Assembly (NCBI GenBank): GCA_963920575.1
Contig: OY986972.1
Location: 17,402,502-17,466,501 of the forward strand
Direction of reading: 5' to 3'
Source of the DNA: Narthecium ossifragum
Taxonomy: Eukaryota > Streptophyta > Magnoliopsida > Dioscoreales > Nartheciaceae
DNA: 64,000 nucleotides
Shown here: one piece after another, positions 32,973 to 43,188 of the stretch
How the letters are laid out: each line of letters starts with the position of its first letter
How positions within the stretch are numbered: the first letter of the stretch is position 1
The notes under the pieces: model-generated
What the model was told of the DNA's origin: nothing
The model's database searches: none
The model's input: the letters and a program-made list of their open reading frames with translations, nothing else
Position numbers and translations under genes: made by a program

Positions 32973-33335
32973 GCTTGTGGTGCTTGGAGCCGGAGCTGGA
33001 GGTGCTTGACCTTGGTGTTCGGCACGCCGAGAGAAATAGAGGAGGAGAGAAGAAAAGAGAGGAAGAGGGTGAAGGAGACTAGGAGAGAGGCGGATGACTG
33101 GAGAGAGGTGGGAAACGGGTGCAAAACCCGGGAAATAGATGAAAAACCGCTCACGTGCGCGCACGTGAGCGGTTTCCGGTCAAGTTATACTAACAGAGTT
33201 GGGGGTTGGTATTAAATTTCACTTAGTTTATAACTTGGTGATATCAAATTGAAAATCCCAAGCTTGGTGGTACCAAAATGCATTTCTGGGAAAGTACATG
33301 GTACCGGAGTGCAAAAATCCCTTTTTTTAATGTAG

Positions 33336-34730
33336 ATGGAAGAAGAATATAATATTGAAATTTGGGATGAGAATACGGAGGAAGAACATATTGTTTTAGC
33401 CTTAGAGGAAACACTTTGTCGGATTATCATGATGTGTGCTACTGCCACTGTGGTTCTTCACGTAGTCTTAGAGCAATACTATGCCAAATATCAACTTAGG
33501 CAGCGACGTCCCAATTCTCTTGGTCAACAGATGGAGATTATAAATAGATTGGTTTGGGAGAGTGATACAACTTGTATTGAGCAGCTCCGTATGGATCGAC
33601 ATTGCTTTGCTCGTCTTTGTCGAGATCTTCGATCCATTAGATTATCGAACTCAAGACATGTCAAATTAGAAGAAAATGTGGCAATGTTTTTGTATGTCTT
33701 AGCCCATCACTACAAGAATCGCAATATAAAGCATTACTTCATTCGATCTGGTCAGACAGTTAGTAGGCATTTTAATGAAGTACTCAAGTTCCTTATATCA
33801 CTACATGCTAATATTCTGAAAGCACCCGAGCCGGTCTCAGAAAATAGCACATATAATAGATGGAGGTAGTTTCAGGTAGGAGCCTAATATCATAAATAAT
33901 TTATATATTACATTTACTTAATCTAAGCAAGCATCTTATTTGGTGTAGAATTGTCTTGGAGCTCTAGATAACACATATATTAGAGTACGTGTGCCTTTGG
34001 AAGACAGCTCGATATAGGACTCGAAAAGGGGAGATTGCAACTAATGTTATGGGAGTTTGTTCCCAAGACATGCAATTCATTTATGTGTTACCAGGATGGG
34101 AGGGGTCTGCTGTAGATGGTCGGGTACTAAGAGATGCTATCACTAGGAGAAATGGCCTAAAGGTTCCTACTGGTATGAGTGATAGTCATAGGCATTCTTT
34201 TGATTGTCCTTATAATTGTAGTCATTAACTATAACATCTCTGATATAACATATAATGCAGGTCATTACTATTTAGTAGATGCTGGCTACACAAATGGAGA
34301 AGGATTTTTAGCACCATATAGAGGGTTACATTATTATCTATTTGAATGGAGGGATCATGGACAGCCAACCAGTTATCAAGAGTATTTTAATTTTCAACAT
34401 GTATCTGCTCATAACGTTATTGAGCGATGCTTTGGGTTGTTGAAGATGCGACGGGCCATTCTTAGGAGTGCATCCTTCTTTCCAATTCAAACTCAAAATC
34501 GCATCATAACAGCATGTTGTTTGGTACACAACTACATATGAAGAAAGATGCCTTATGACCCTCTTGAAAATCATACTGAAGGACAGCTTGAAGCAACTGA
34601 ACCTGGGGAAGAAGAGGAGTATATTGACACGATTGAGCCATCAGACCAATGGTCTGAGTGGAGAGATACCCTAGCAATGCAAATGTATAATGAGTGGTTG
34701 GCTAGTAGGGGTCTTGGTCAAGTTAACTGA
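33336..34730 (+). pseudogene. PIF/Harbinger DDE transposase
   Basis: Three exons are inferred: 33,336-33,875, 33,949-34,172 and 34,261-34,730, with GT/AG introns. Exon 1 holds the helix-rich N-terminal domain (CIEQLRMDRHCFARLC, ENVAMFLYVLAHHYKNR, SGQTVSRHFNEVL). The catalytic triad is visible: D in [13 protein letters not shown] in YYLVDAGYTN and E in HNVIERCFGLLKMR, all within a DDE_4 (HARBI1-like) fold. Decay: TGG has become TAG in the conserved W-FQ at the end of exon 1, one base is lost before RYRTRKGE, and TGA follows LVHNYI. The enzyme would cut and rejoin the element ends at TTA/TAA-like targets. It works with the Myb-like partner encoded downstream. Confidence 0.9.
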
Positions 34731-35006
34731 TAGAATGAATCACATATTGTTTAATGGATTGTATTTGGATTTGTCTTGCTTAATTTAGTAAGCATTTGAC
34801 TTTTGTTTTCAAATTCCTCAAGACTATTGCACTTAATTTTGAGTTAATTGTTTTATTTTATAATGTCATACATTTGGTCGCTTGTGAAACTCTTCCATAT
34901 ATCTTTGGATATTCAACAATATATTGTTGTCAAACAATTATTCAATGTTGGTATTATTCCTCTTACCTTCATTTTTTGCTACTATGAATGTTATATTATT
35001 TCAGGA

Positions 35007-36057
35007 ATGGATAACCAAGCACCAAGCTCCCAGAATGTTACTGAAAAAGGAAAATCTAAGATGAAGGCAAAGGATTCAACTGATGCTGCAAAGAGGAGAG
35101 TATGGACAAAAAAAGAAGAGGAAAAATTGATTTTGGCAATGAAGGAGTTAGTGGTTGATGGATGGAGACAGGAAACTGGATTTAAACCAGGTTATTTGCA
35201 ATTTCTTGAAGCAAAACTAGTACGTGCTTTTCTAGGGACAGACCTTCGTGCCAATCCTCATATTGAATCAAAGATCAAAGGATGGAAAAAGACATACAAT
35301 TGTATTTGGGGAATGAAGAGTACCAGTGGATTTGGATGAAATGATGTGGACAAAATGGTAACTATTGAGGATGAAGATGTATACCAAGCTTACTGCAAGG
35401 TAAAGTTTATATCAATGCCAAACTAGTTTTGCAAATATCTTACCATATAATTGTAATGCATGAATTTATCTTTTCTTATGTGTAGAAAGTTCTTGATGCT
35501 AGATATGTCAGAAACAAATCATTTCCTTATTTTGATGATTGGCAAGCTATTTTTGGAAAAGATAGAGCTACAGGAGATTTGGCTGAAGGACCAACAGATA
35601 CAATTGAGATTATAGAACATGAACAAAATGGGCACAATATTTCTATTGACATAGATGATTCTGCAACCATTGACGGATCACAACAAGCTAAGCAACAGAC
35701 TCCAAGTACAAGCAAAAAATCAAGAAAAAGAAGCAGTGGCAGCTCAGAGTTAGCAGAGTGTCTTTCTCAATTTACCGAGACATTTGGTACATTTTGTGAG
35801 AAATCTGATAATACATTGAACCTTATTGCACAGAGGATGGGATATGCACATGATAGTTCAAATTCAAGAAAATTGGTTCCTACTGAACTTGATAGACTTC
35901 CACTTTCTGAGGATGAAAAATTTGATGTGGCAGAGCTTATTGTGATAGATAATCGTTGAGTAGAGCTTTTCTTCAGTTATAGTGACGACAACAAAGTTCG
36001 TTGGGTGCGCCGATTGCTTAACAAAAATTCAGTAGATGATATTTTTAAAGGAATGTA
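35007..36057 (+). pseudogene. Harbinger Myb/SANT-like DNA-binding protein
   Basis: It starts MDNQAPSSQNVTEKGKSKM. A Myb/SANT-like domain follows: RRVWTKKEEEKLILAMKEL, then FKPGYLQFLE, ANPHIESKIKGWKKTY. After an intron (about 35,400-35,486) it continues KVLDARYVRNKSFPYFDDWQ, a serine/lysine-rich linker (SKKSRKRSSGSSELAE) and a C-terminal helix region ending near VRWVRRLLN. In this superfamily the second protein binds subterminal DNA and helps bring the transposase to the nucleus. In-frame stops replace probable tryptophans after TSGFG (35,337) and after VIDNR (35,957), so it is decayed. Confidence 0.85.
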
Positions 36058-36849
36058 ATGATCTCCTGAGAATATTAGTCTTTTTTTGGTTATTTGAGCC
36101 AATAGGCTTGGTTTTGTGGGATTTTAGTTGGTTGAATGTTAGTTGTGGTTTTTTTGCTTAATTGAGCCAACAGGCTTGGTATTGGGGATTTTAGTTGAGA
36201 CAAATGTTATTTGGTATGAATATTTTTTCTCTAACTGGTATATATGTTTTGATATTACAAATATTTTTATATTTCCTATATAGCATTCTTTAAACAACTT
36301 TCTTTTTGTTACCTCTTTAATAGAACTAGTTGTTACAAAAAATTGTTTGAAGTAAAAATCAAGCATCTTGATATTTGCGGGATGCTATTAGAAGTTTGAG
36401 ACTGATTTGATGGATAAATAATTATGTGATATCGTAAGTGAAAAGGAATGACTTTGTGGTACAATAAATACGTGGTATGTGCTAGGGCGAATTGGTCTTT
36501 TTGTCATTTATTTGTTTCCTTTTTTTTATATTTAATGCTACCTAATATCTTCTCCCACCTTATCCTGTTGCCTACCAAACATAGAAGAAGAATATTATCC
36601 CTCACACCATCTCCTGGGATATCTTCTCTCGGGAGATTATATCCCGGGAGACTATATCCCCCCTTATCCTATCCCATGAAACAAACGAGGCCCTAGGGTG
36701 TTGGCATTTCCCACTAAGCATATAAATGTTATTGAATAAGTAACTAGGTATGAGACAAAGTTATTAATATCTATGTTTTTGACGAATCTACCTTAGATCC
36801 TCTTATAGATATCAACGTCAATAAATTATAACCAATTTTATGATTTTTA

Positions 36850-37490
36850 GCGATTGCTATGAGTAATATATATGACAGCTCTTAGTGAATGCTGTATTAA
36901 ATTTAATAACAATGCTATGTAAAGTTTTCAATAGCAAAAGTACGAGCGCTGTAATAGATCTTAAAATAGTTAGATCATAGAATAGTTTCAAAGCATTCAA
37001 TATATGCTATAAAGTTGAGATTTTATAGTAGACGCTAGACACAATCTATAATACACATTAACTACATCTAAAACAAGCTACACATGTGCAAATGGACAGC
37101 AATTTAACTTTTCACTATAAATTCTAAATTTTTAATAGCATATACATAAGAATGCTGTCAGCATGTGCTATAAGATTAGATTTAATAGCATAATTAGAAA
37201 GAAGGCTATAAATTACCCGCAAATGTTAAGGCTCATTTGAAAATTTATAGCGTTTTAGTTGTATGTTATAAATATGGAAATTGTTTAATAGCATTTACCA
37301 AAGAATGATATGAAACATGTGCTATGAATACACATTTGATAGAATATGCATACAGAATGCTATATATTATCCTTTAAAATATCACAACTTGCTAAATGTT
37401 ATGAAACGTGTGCTATAATATCATTTTTAATAGCATTTATCAAAACATGCTATGAAACGTGTGCTATGGTATCCATGTTTTCTTGTAGCG
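36850..37490. mobile_element. CACTA-type transposon end with subterminal repeats
   Basis: Many copies of 'atgctata'/'tatagcat' and 'gtgctat' occur in both orientations. They stop at 'tttcttgtagcg' (37,490), a one-base variant of the CACTA terminus CACTACAAGAAA in reverse. Dense subterminal repeats next to such an end are typical of En/Spm-type elements. The opposite end is not recognised. Confidence 0.65.
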
Positions 37491-38034
37491 CCCTAACGGC
37501 AACCATTCTCGCTCAATTTCAGGCAGCCCACTCAAATGCCCGAGAACTGTTGTCTCAGGGCATACAAGAGGTCACGAGAGAAATAGATAAGTCCATAGAG
37601 TCCCAGAAACAATGCTCAGAACACATCCATCGAACAATCTCCGAGATAGGGGTCTTCATGACCGACAGAGCCCAACTCCAAGTGAACAGGGTGATTTAAG
37701 TCGTCACCCATGTCCTAGCTGATACCGCCACCCCATTAGCCAAACAGGTAGCTAAGGAGGTAGTGGTCGGGTTAGAGCCTATTCTCGATAAACAGGCTGA
37801 GCATAATCAAAGGCTTCACGATGAAGCACGTAGAACCGGTCCCGCTGCTGTTCCGCCGAATGACATACGAACCATCCCTCGAGGACCCGACATACCAAGC
37901 TTGAGTAACCAACCGTCTCTTCTTGGATACCCGAACCCGATCCCGAACATTTCCCCTCGGGGATACGTAGACCTAGGTGGATCGAGTATTCCCACGGCAA
38001 ATGCCAGAGGACCAAGTGATGATGATGCATAATG
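37491..38034 (+). pseudogene. Unidentified coding remnant 1
   Basis: The frame reads ILAQFQAAHSNARELLSQ and stays open apart from one stop at 37,697 (after QLQVNRVI). It continues VVTHVLADTATPLAKQ and a proline/serine-rich tail (PSLLGYPNPIPNISPRG). The first half looks alpha-helical. It ends at the start of an LTR-like segment. I do not recognise the family. Association with LTR-like DNA suggests a retroelement-encoded protein rather than a host gene. Confidence 0.45.
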
Positions 38035-38354
38035 TTATATTTGTATCCCTTAATACTTAGTCTCCTGTGCTTATTTAGTTCGTAAATACACTCATTATTC
38101 TTATATTTTGATTTAGGATGCAATTGAAGTCCTTAAGTCAAAAAGAAGCTGAAAAGAATGCATGGATCAACTTTAAAGATTAATCTGTACATGCTCATGA
38201 AGAACCAGATGATGGGCCATATATGGTTGGAAAGCTCTTGAAGTCTAGTTTTTGGAGAATTTTACGGTTCATGATTCCGAGTTTCCTAGAGGAAGTTACG
38301 GCAATTTTAGTAGCGATGGCGCAGTCTGGATGGCAGAACAGTAAATATGCTGGA

Positions 38355-38700
38355 AAGTCGGATCGATCCGACACCTAGAGTCCGATCAATCCGACTATGC
38401 AGAATCCTGACAGAGCGTATACTTTTCAGCTGTACACAGTCCGTTCGATCCCTCCATCCATCCTACTGAGTCCGATCGATCCAACACCTAAAGTCCGATC
38501 GATCGGACTTGGGAATTAAAGCCTGACATAACGTATGCTTTCTAGAGGAACACAGTTCGATCGATCCATCTATCTATCATACTGCCCGATCGATCCGACA
38601 CCTAGCGTCCGATCGATCGGACTCGGGAATAGCCAGAGACGGAGGATTTTTACGCAACCGATCGATCCGACACCCATAGTCCGATCGATCGGACTTTTCC
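38355..38700. repeat. TCCGATCGATCCGAC palindrome array
   Basis: Repeats of 'gtccgatcgatcggact' and 'gatcgatccgacacctag' type alternate in orientation. They end about 60 bp upstream of the TATA box. The flanking LTR sequence is homologous to LTRs whose arrays have different cores (AAGATCGATCTT at 53.7 kb, CGGTCGACCG at 56.7 kb). Confidence 0.8.
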
Positions 38701-38754
38701 AGTGAAGAAAATCAACGGTTTAGATCTAATCCGTGGATGGAGAGACTTTGAGGC

Positions 38755-38763
38755 TATAAATAG
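38755..38763 (+). promoter_or_regulatory. Putative LTR TATA box
   Basis: TATAAATAG in 'gaggctataaatagg'. It is equivalent to 54,019-54,027 and 57,062-57,070 in the related LTRs. Confidence 0.6.
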
Positions 38764-39310
38764 GATACTTAGGGTTATCAAAGGGGGATTCCTAGACACT
38801 TTTGGCTGCCCTTTCTTCTCTTTTATATTTTTTCTAGGTTTTCTCTTGCTTTATAGAATCTTTTGGAGGATTGTTCTCGATGGCCCTGCGTGGCTAAATC
38901 TTGATCCTTGGTCGAGGAAACTGAAACCTCGGAATCAATGAAACTGTGAGATCTAATCTATTCTTATTCTTCAGTTTATACATGAGTATTGGATGTTCTT
39001 CTGAGATTAAATCTTCATGATTATCTTGTCTAATTGCTAGGAGGCCTACTAGTTTATTATTCATGGTGATCTACTGCTAGGTTTGATATCAAATTCGGAA
39101 TTGTTTGATCCATCTAATCTGTGAAGCAACTAGGGTTTAATAATCTACTGCGTTTCAGAGATTGTTAGATCTTAGGAAGAATATTCGACTAGATTAAATG
39201 AAACCGCTTGTGCTTGTGTTGTTTAGCTACATCGATCTCCCTATTCCAAAGTTGATAGTCACCCTTTTAGTGCATCTTATGTTGAGATTAATACTATTGA
39301 GATATCTAAC

Positions 39311-39981
39311 ATGTCTTCAAAATTGCAGGCGGTACAAGTTGCGTCCCGCAACGCTCGCTACTGGCAAGTGGCCAATGAGTTATTCAAACAACTCGTCTTG
39401 GCCAAGTGGCGTTCGGCCCCGTATCTCTCGAATGACACTTATCGGGGCAAGGGCATGTGGCATCTCTCCGATAGCCACACAACCTACTCTTTCCATGCTT
39501 TCCGCAACTTCGTTGGGCAGATGACCGCCGAGCAGAAGTTGACTTTGATCAGCGAGCAGAGTCGAGCCTTGCGCATCACCAAGATAGGGCACGTCCTCCC
39601 AAAGTCGACCTCGAAGCCGGCCGTCGCACAGCCAAAGGTCCCCCATCCAATTCCGGTATTGGATCGCTCGCAGGCTCTCCTTGACGCTCCCCAGGTAGTG
39701 TTCATGCCTCCATCCAACCAAGCACCATTCATGGGACTCCTGGCTTCGGATCTCGAGGTCCTCTGAGGCGACATGTGCCCGCATTGCTCGATGCTCCTCC
39801 ACATCGAGCTAGTCAACCAAGGGTTGGTCCAACACGACCATATTACGGAGGAACTCGGCGATGACTCGGTCTTCAAGAGAGCATATGAGATCAAGCCAAT
39901 GGAGATTCCAGCCCCTATGAATCCCGCTACTAACCCACTTCCTGAAGCATATCTGGTTTGGAGGCGAATGATCCCTCGTCA
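39311..39981 (+). pseudogene. Unidentified coding remnant 2, split by a solo LTR
   Basis: The frame starts MSSKLQAVQVASRNARYWQV and runs through KWRSAPYLSNDTYRGKGMW, FHAFRNFVGQMTAEQKL, one stop at 39,766, then LLHIELVNQGL and KRAYEIKPMEIP up to RRMIPRH. Here a solo LTR (39,982-48,079) interrupts it, and reading resumes at about 48,085 for some 20 codons to a stop near 48,153. GC content is higher than in surrounding intergenic DNA. I recognise no domain. It could be a host-derived gene piece or the protein of an uncharacterised element. Confidence 0.45.
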
Positions 39982-40565
39982 TGTCACGCCCCGACCCAAA
40001 AAACCCTTCCGGATTGGGACATAAGCCAACTAATCCTAAAATTAAACGGCAAGAGTCTCCTTCATAATTTCTCAGTCCGGACCCTGTACAATTTTCACAA
40101 TAAATTTCAACTATTTACATCCGAGATCAATTAACAGTTCTAGCAGTTGTACAATTTCAATTTATACACAATTTGACTATTACAATTATGATACAATATT
40201 TGAGATACAATACCAATTTACACAAATGATTTCAAACCTCAAATACATGTATATACATATATCGAAATCCTTACAGAAGGAAATTATACATTTAATGCAA
40301 TCCTCAAATTATAATTGTACAACAAAATCTGTAAAAGTACAACTGGGCCATCGGGATCCTCAAGCACTTCCTGAAATCGACTCGCCGCCAAAGGTCTGTC
40401 CAGCTGGAACTACTGAATAAGAACTGTCGCCTGCACGTGCAAACGCAGCCTGGGTAGGAGTGAGCGATAAACTCAGTAGGGTTCTTGTGAGGACCCGTAC
40501 CTCCAACCCGGTCCGACCGCGTTAGGTCGAGGGTCTGGGTTTGTGGTTTGGCCCGGTTGGCCTTG

Positions 40566-40590
40566 AGATGCGATCGGTTGATCGCATCGC
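40566..40590. repeat. Hairpin in LTR: GATGCGATC...GATCGCATC
   Basis: GATGCGATC and GATCGCATC form a perfect 9-bp inverted repeat around GGTT. An equivalent, TACGATC-GGGC-GATCGTA, is at about 45,684-45,702. It lies about 80 bp from the LTR start, upstream of the TATA region. Confidence 0.65.
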
Positions 40591-41389
40591 TGGTTTTGAC
40601 CCCAGTGGCATTTTGGTAAATATGCTCCCTGGTGGTCAGTTTCACACCCGCGTTACACACACGGCCTTTGATTGATGTATGTGTTTGGTAAATATGCTCC
40701 CTGGTGGTCAGTTTCACACCCGCGTTACACACACGGCCTTTGATTGGTAAATATGTGTTTGATCGGAAGATCGGAGCTTGATCGAGAGAAATCGAATCGG
40801 ACGGCTGTGATCGATTTCAGCCTTCTATTTAAGCTCCTTCTTTCTCTTTCTTTCCTTCTTTCTCTTTCTTTCCTTCTTTCTTCCCCTGCCGTTCTCTTCT
40901 CTCTTCTCTCTCTCTCTCTCTCCTGCGGCTGAGCTAGGGCTCGGAGGGTTGATCTTCGCGGAGCGGATCTTGGCGATCGGAGTTGGGAGATGTGTGGAGG
41001 AGCTGCCCTGCTTCATCAGGTAGGTGTTTCTACCTCGATCTTAGGATCGGGTTCTCCTAGGATAGGTTTATTGTATTTTCGCTGTAGGAGTACTTATTAG
41101 AATATTGTGTAACTTGTAGCGTGTATGCTGTGGATGATTTCAAGTATTCCTACCTTGCGATTTCCGTATTTCATCGGCTGAATCTTGTATTATCGCCGTT
41201 TATCGATTTTCGGCCATTTTAACCTAAATTGGAGATTTAACCGTCGAAAATGTGATTTTTTTGCACCATTGGATTCCCCATCGTTAATTACACATGTCTG
41301 CAAAGTTTCATCGAATTCCAACTTGAATTGATCCTTGAAATCCAATAAATTGGATTTTCGGCACTGTTCTGATGAACTGTGCCTAAGGT

Positions 41390-41750
41390 CCAACGGTCGA
41401 TCGGTGGATCGACCGTCAAGCGTTGATACGCTCTTTAGGGGCCTGACGGTCGACCGTCAGATCGACCGTCGCATCGTCCATCAGGCTCTGTCGGGATTTT
41501 GGCCTCCCACGGTCGATGCACCGATCGACCGTGGGCTTCCTCTTTGTTTTCATCCCGCCTCACGATCGACCGTCAGATCGACCGTCGCATCGTCCGTGAG
41601 ACTCTGTCTTGTTTTGGGCTTCCCACGGTCGATGCACCGATCGACCGTCACCCATATGGTTTTCCCCGTTTTGGCCTCACGGTTGACGGTGACATCGACC
41701 GTGGCCTCACGGTCGACCGTAGGATCGACCGTCACATCGACCGTGGGCCC
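41390..41750. repeat. GGTCGACCGT palindrome array
   Basis: Repeats of 'cggtcgaccgtcagatcgac' and 'cccacggtcgatgcaccgat' type form overlapping palindromes. The array is inside the LTR downstream of its TATA box, at the position where the LTR at 1-2088 has its second GATCGATC array. Confidence 0.8.
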
Positions 41751-43188
41751 TTGAACATGATTTTCTGGCTTTTCTTGGATGGCTTTCAATTGTGATTGAT
41801 ATTTAAACTTGTTGGGAAGCTTATATGTGGATTTGGTGGAGTTTTCAAAGGATTTCTATCAAGTTTGAGGATCGATTTGTGTATTTTCCTTTTTAGGCAA
41901 ATCTATGGTTTTGATTGCATTTAATACATGTTTGATTGTAGTTAAATGCTTATTTGTTTGCCTAGCCATTAGCTAGCTATGAGTGCTAGCTAATGAGGAA
42001 TTGTGGAACCTTAGCCTGTTGCCGGCGAGTGCCGAGGGCTATTGTATAAATGTGGCCAGTTACCTGCGGGGTAACTGTGGAACCTTAGTCTGTCAGGTGC
42101 AAGAGAGCACTGAAGACTATTGTATATCTGTGTTCAATGCTTGGCTCAGTACCTTTGTTTGGTTAGCATAGATTATCTGTATTTGAGGCCTTTGCTATGC
42201 TTACCCTTTGGCTAGCTGTAAGCTATGCCTAGCCCTGTATGATTAATGACATCTTGTTGCATGCTTATATCTTGTTATCTGTGTCTGAGCATTGCATGCA
42301 TCTTGATTGCATTAGAGGCATCTGAGGTTAGGCGGGCGATGGTTTGGGTCGCCAATCCGAGGCTCTCGGGTAGCTCGGGTCTAACCTTAGGACCGTGGCT
42401 GGGTAGTCAGGAGTAGGGTGTGATCTTGTATAATTGAATCTCGTATGATTGAGGATTTTTGCGATAGTTGACTCTGATCAATGTTTGAGGTTTAGAGGTC
42501 GTGTTGTCTTCCAAGGCTAAGTGCTAAGGATGCAATCGATGTGTTCCCGACGTGGTCCCCAGGCAGTGGTATCCTTGCTGGGTAAGGGTGATCCTGCTTG
42601 GTACTGTTCCCCTGTTAGTGCTTAGGGTGATCTTGGTAACATGTTAAAGAGAGAGGTTCATGACAGGAGCCCTTGGGACATCGATGGGTTATAGGACCCG
42701 TGGCATCCGTTAGACTTGAGCTGGGAGACAGCACTATTGTTGTTTTCCTCCCTTCTGTGTGCCGTAGAGTAGAACCCTACTGAGCTTATCGCTCACTCCT
42801 ACCCAGGCTGTGTTTGCAGGTGCAGGCGCCAGTTCTTCTTCAGTAGAGCCGGCGAGATCAGCTTTTGGAGGCACGACTACATCCAGAGGTGCTTGAGGTT
42901 GCTGGAGGACGACTGTTATACTTTTGATAGATCTTGTAAATTATGTATATATTTGAGGACTTTTGGGATTATTTGTATAATATCTTTCCTCGGAGAATTT
43001 TGTATCTATTGTTGAATAGTATAACTTGATGAATATATGAATTGAATTACTGTTTCACCTCTGGAATATATTTTGTTTAAGTTTATCTAAAATTTCGCAT
43101 TGTATCGCGCCACTTGGAGTTGAATAGTGTAGGTATCCCCTCACGCCTCGGCTCGGATGGGTTTTCTGGGACGGGGTGTGACAGTTCT

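Larger units (their letters stand above)
31711..33321. mobile_element. Pack-MULE carrying SHMT gene pieces
   Basis: The inverted repeats are about 90-120 bp: GAGATTTTTGCATTCCGGTA on the left, and GGGATTTTTGCACTCCGGTA reading inward from the right. Both are followed by CATGTACTTTCCCAGAAATG. The element is flanked by a perfect 9-bp repeat, TTTTTTTAA (31,702-31,710 and 33,322-33,330). The interior is GC-rich, unlike its surroundings, and holds fragments of a serine hydroxymethyltransferase gene plus a GC-rich segment of about 180 bp repeated two to three times (32,452-32,972). A third copy of this terminal repeat is at 61,848. It is nested in the Harbinger element 5 bp upstream of the transposase start region. 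Confidence 0.92.
29922..36692 (+). mobile_element. PIF/Harbinger transposon, near full length
   Basis: Inverted termini read GGGCCGCGTTTGTTTCATGG on the left and, reversed, GGCCTCGTTTGTTTCATGG on the right. Both have subterminal 'ttatcc/ggataa' motifs. The trinucleotide CTA flanks both ends (29,919-29,921 and 36,693-36,695), fitting the 3-bp target duplication of this superfamily. It holds both canonical genes, a DDE transposase (33,336-34,730) and a Myb/SANT-like protein (35,007-36,057), on the same strand. Two Mutator-like elements are nested in its 5' part. Removing these gives an ancestral length of about 4.4 kb. Both genes carry stops, so it is now inactive. Confidence 0.9.
38018..39290 (+). 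mobile_element. LTR-like segment of the Athila-type group (solo or partial)
   Basis: It starts TGATGATGATGCATAATG and shares long stretches with the LTR at 56,369 ('ccatatatggttggaaagct', 'gattccgagtttcctagagg'). It has an array of CCGATCGATCC palindromes (38,355-38,700) and a TATA box at 38,755. No PBS follows. The 3' boundary is uncertain because the usual TTCATCA-type end is absent. Confidence 0.65.
40486..43183 (+). mobile_element. Solo Tekay-family LTR, 2698 bp
   Basis: It starts TGTGAGGACCCGTACC and ends CGGGGTGTGACA, flanked by the perfect 5-bp repeat GTTCT (40,481-40,485 and 43,184-43,188). Flanking sequence on both sides is the reverse-strand LTR 39,982-48,079. No internal domain remains, which is the expected product of LTR-LTR recombination. 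It contains a GGTCGACCGTC array (41,390-41,750), a pyrimidine tract (40,840-40,925) and a TATA-like 'tctatttaag' at 40,825. Confidence 0.95.

Noticed and set aside
32112..33215. Long frames in the GC-rich Pack-MULE interior (up to 212 codons)
   Set aside because: They run through the 180-bp tandem repeat in several frames. Only the SHMT pieces have recognisable protein similarity.
41335..41795. Overlapping frames at 41,335-41,795 and 46,442-46,946 with Arg/Asp/Thr/Val-rich repeats
   Set aside because: They are readings of the GGTCGACCGTC palindrome array in several frames. The LTR has no gene there in sister copies.
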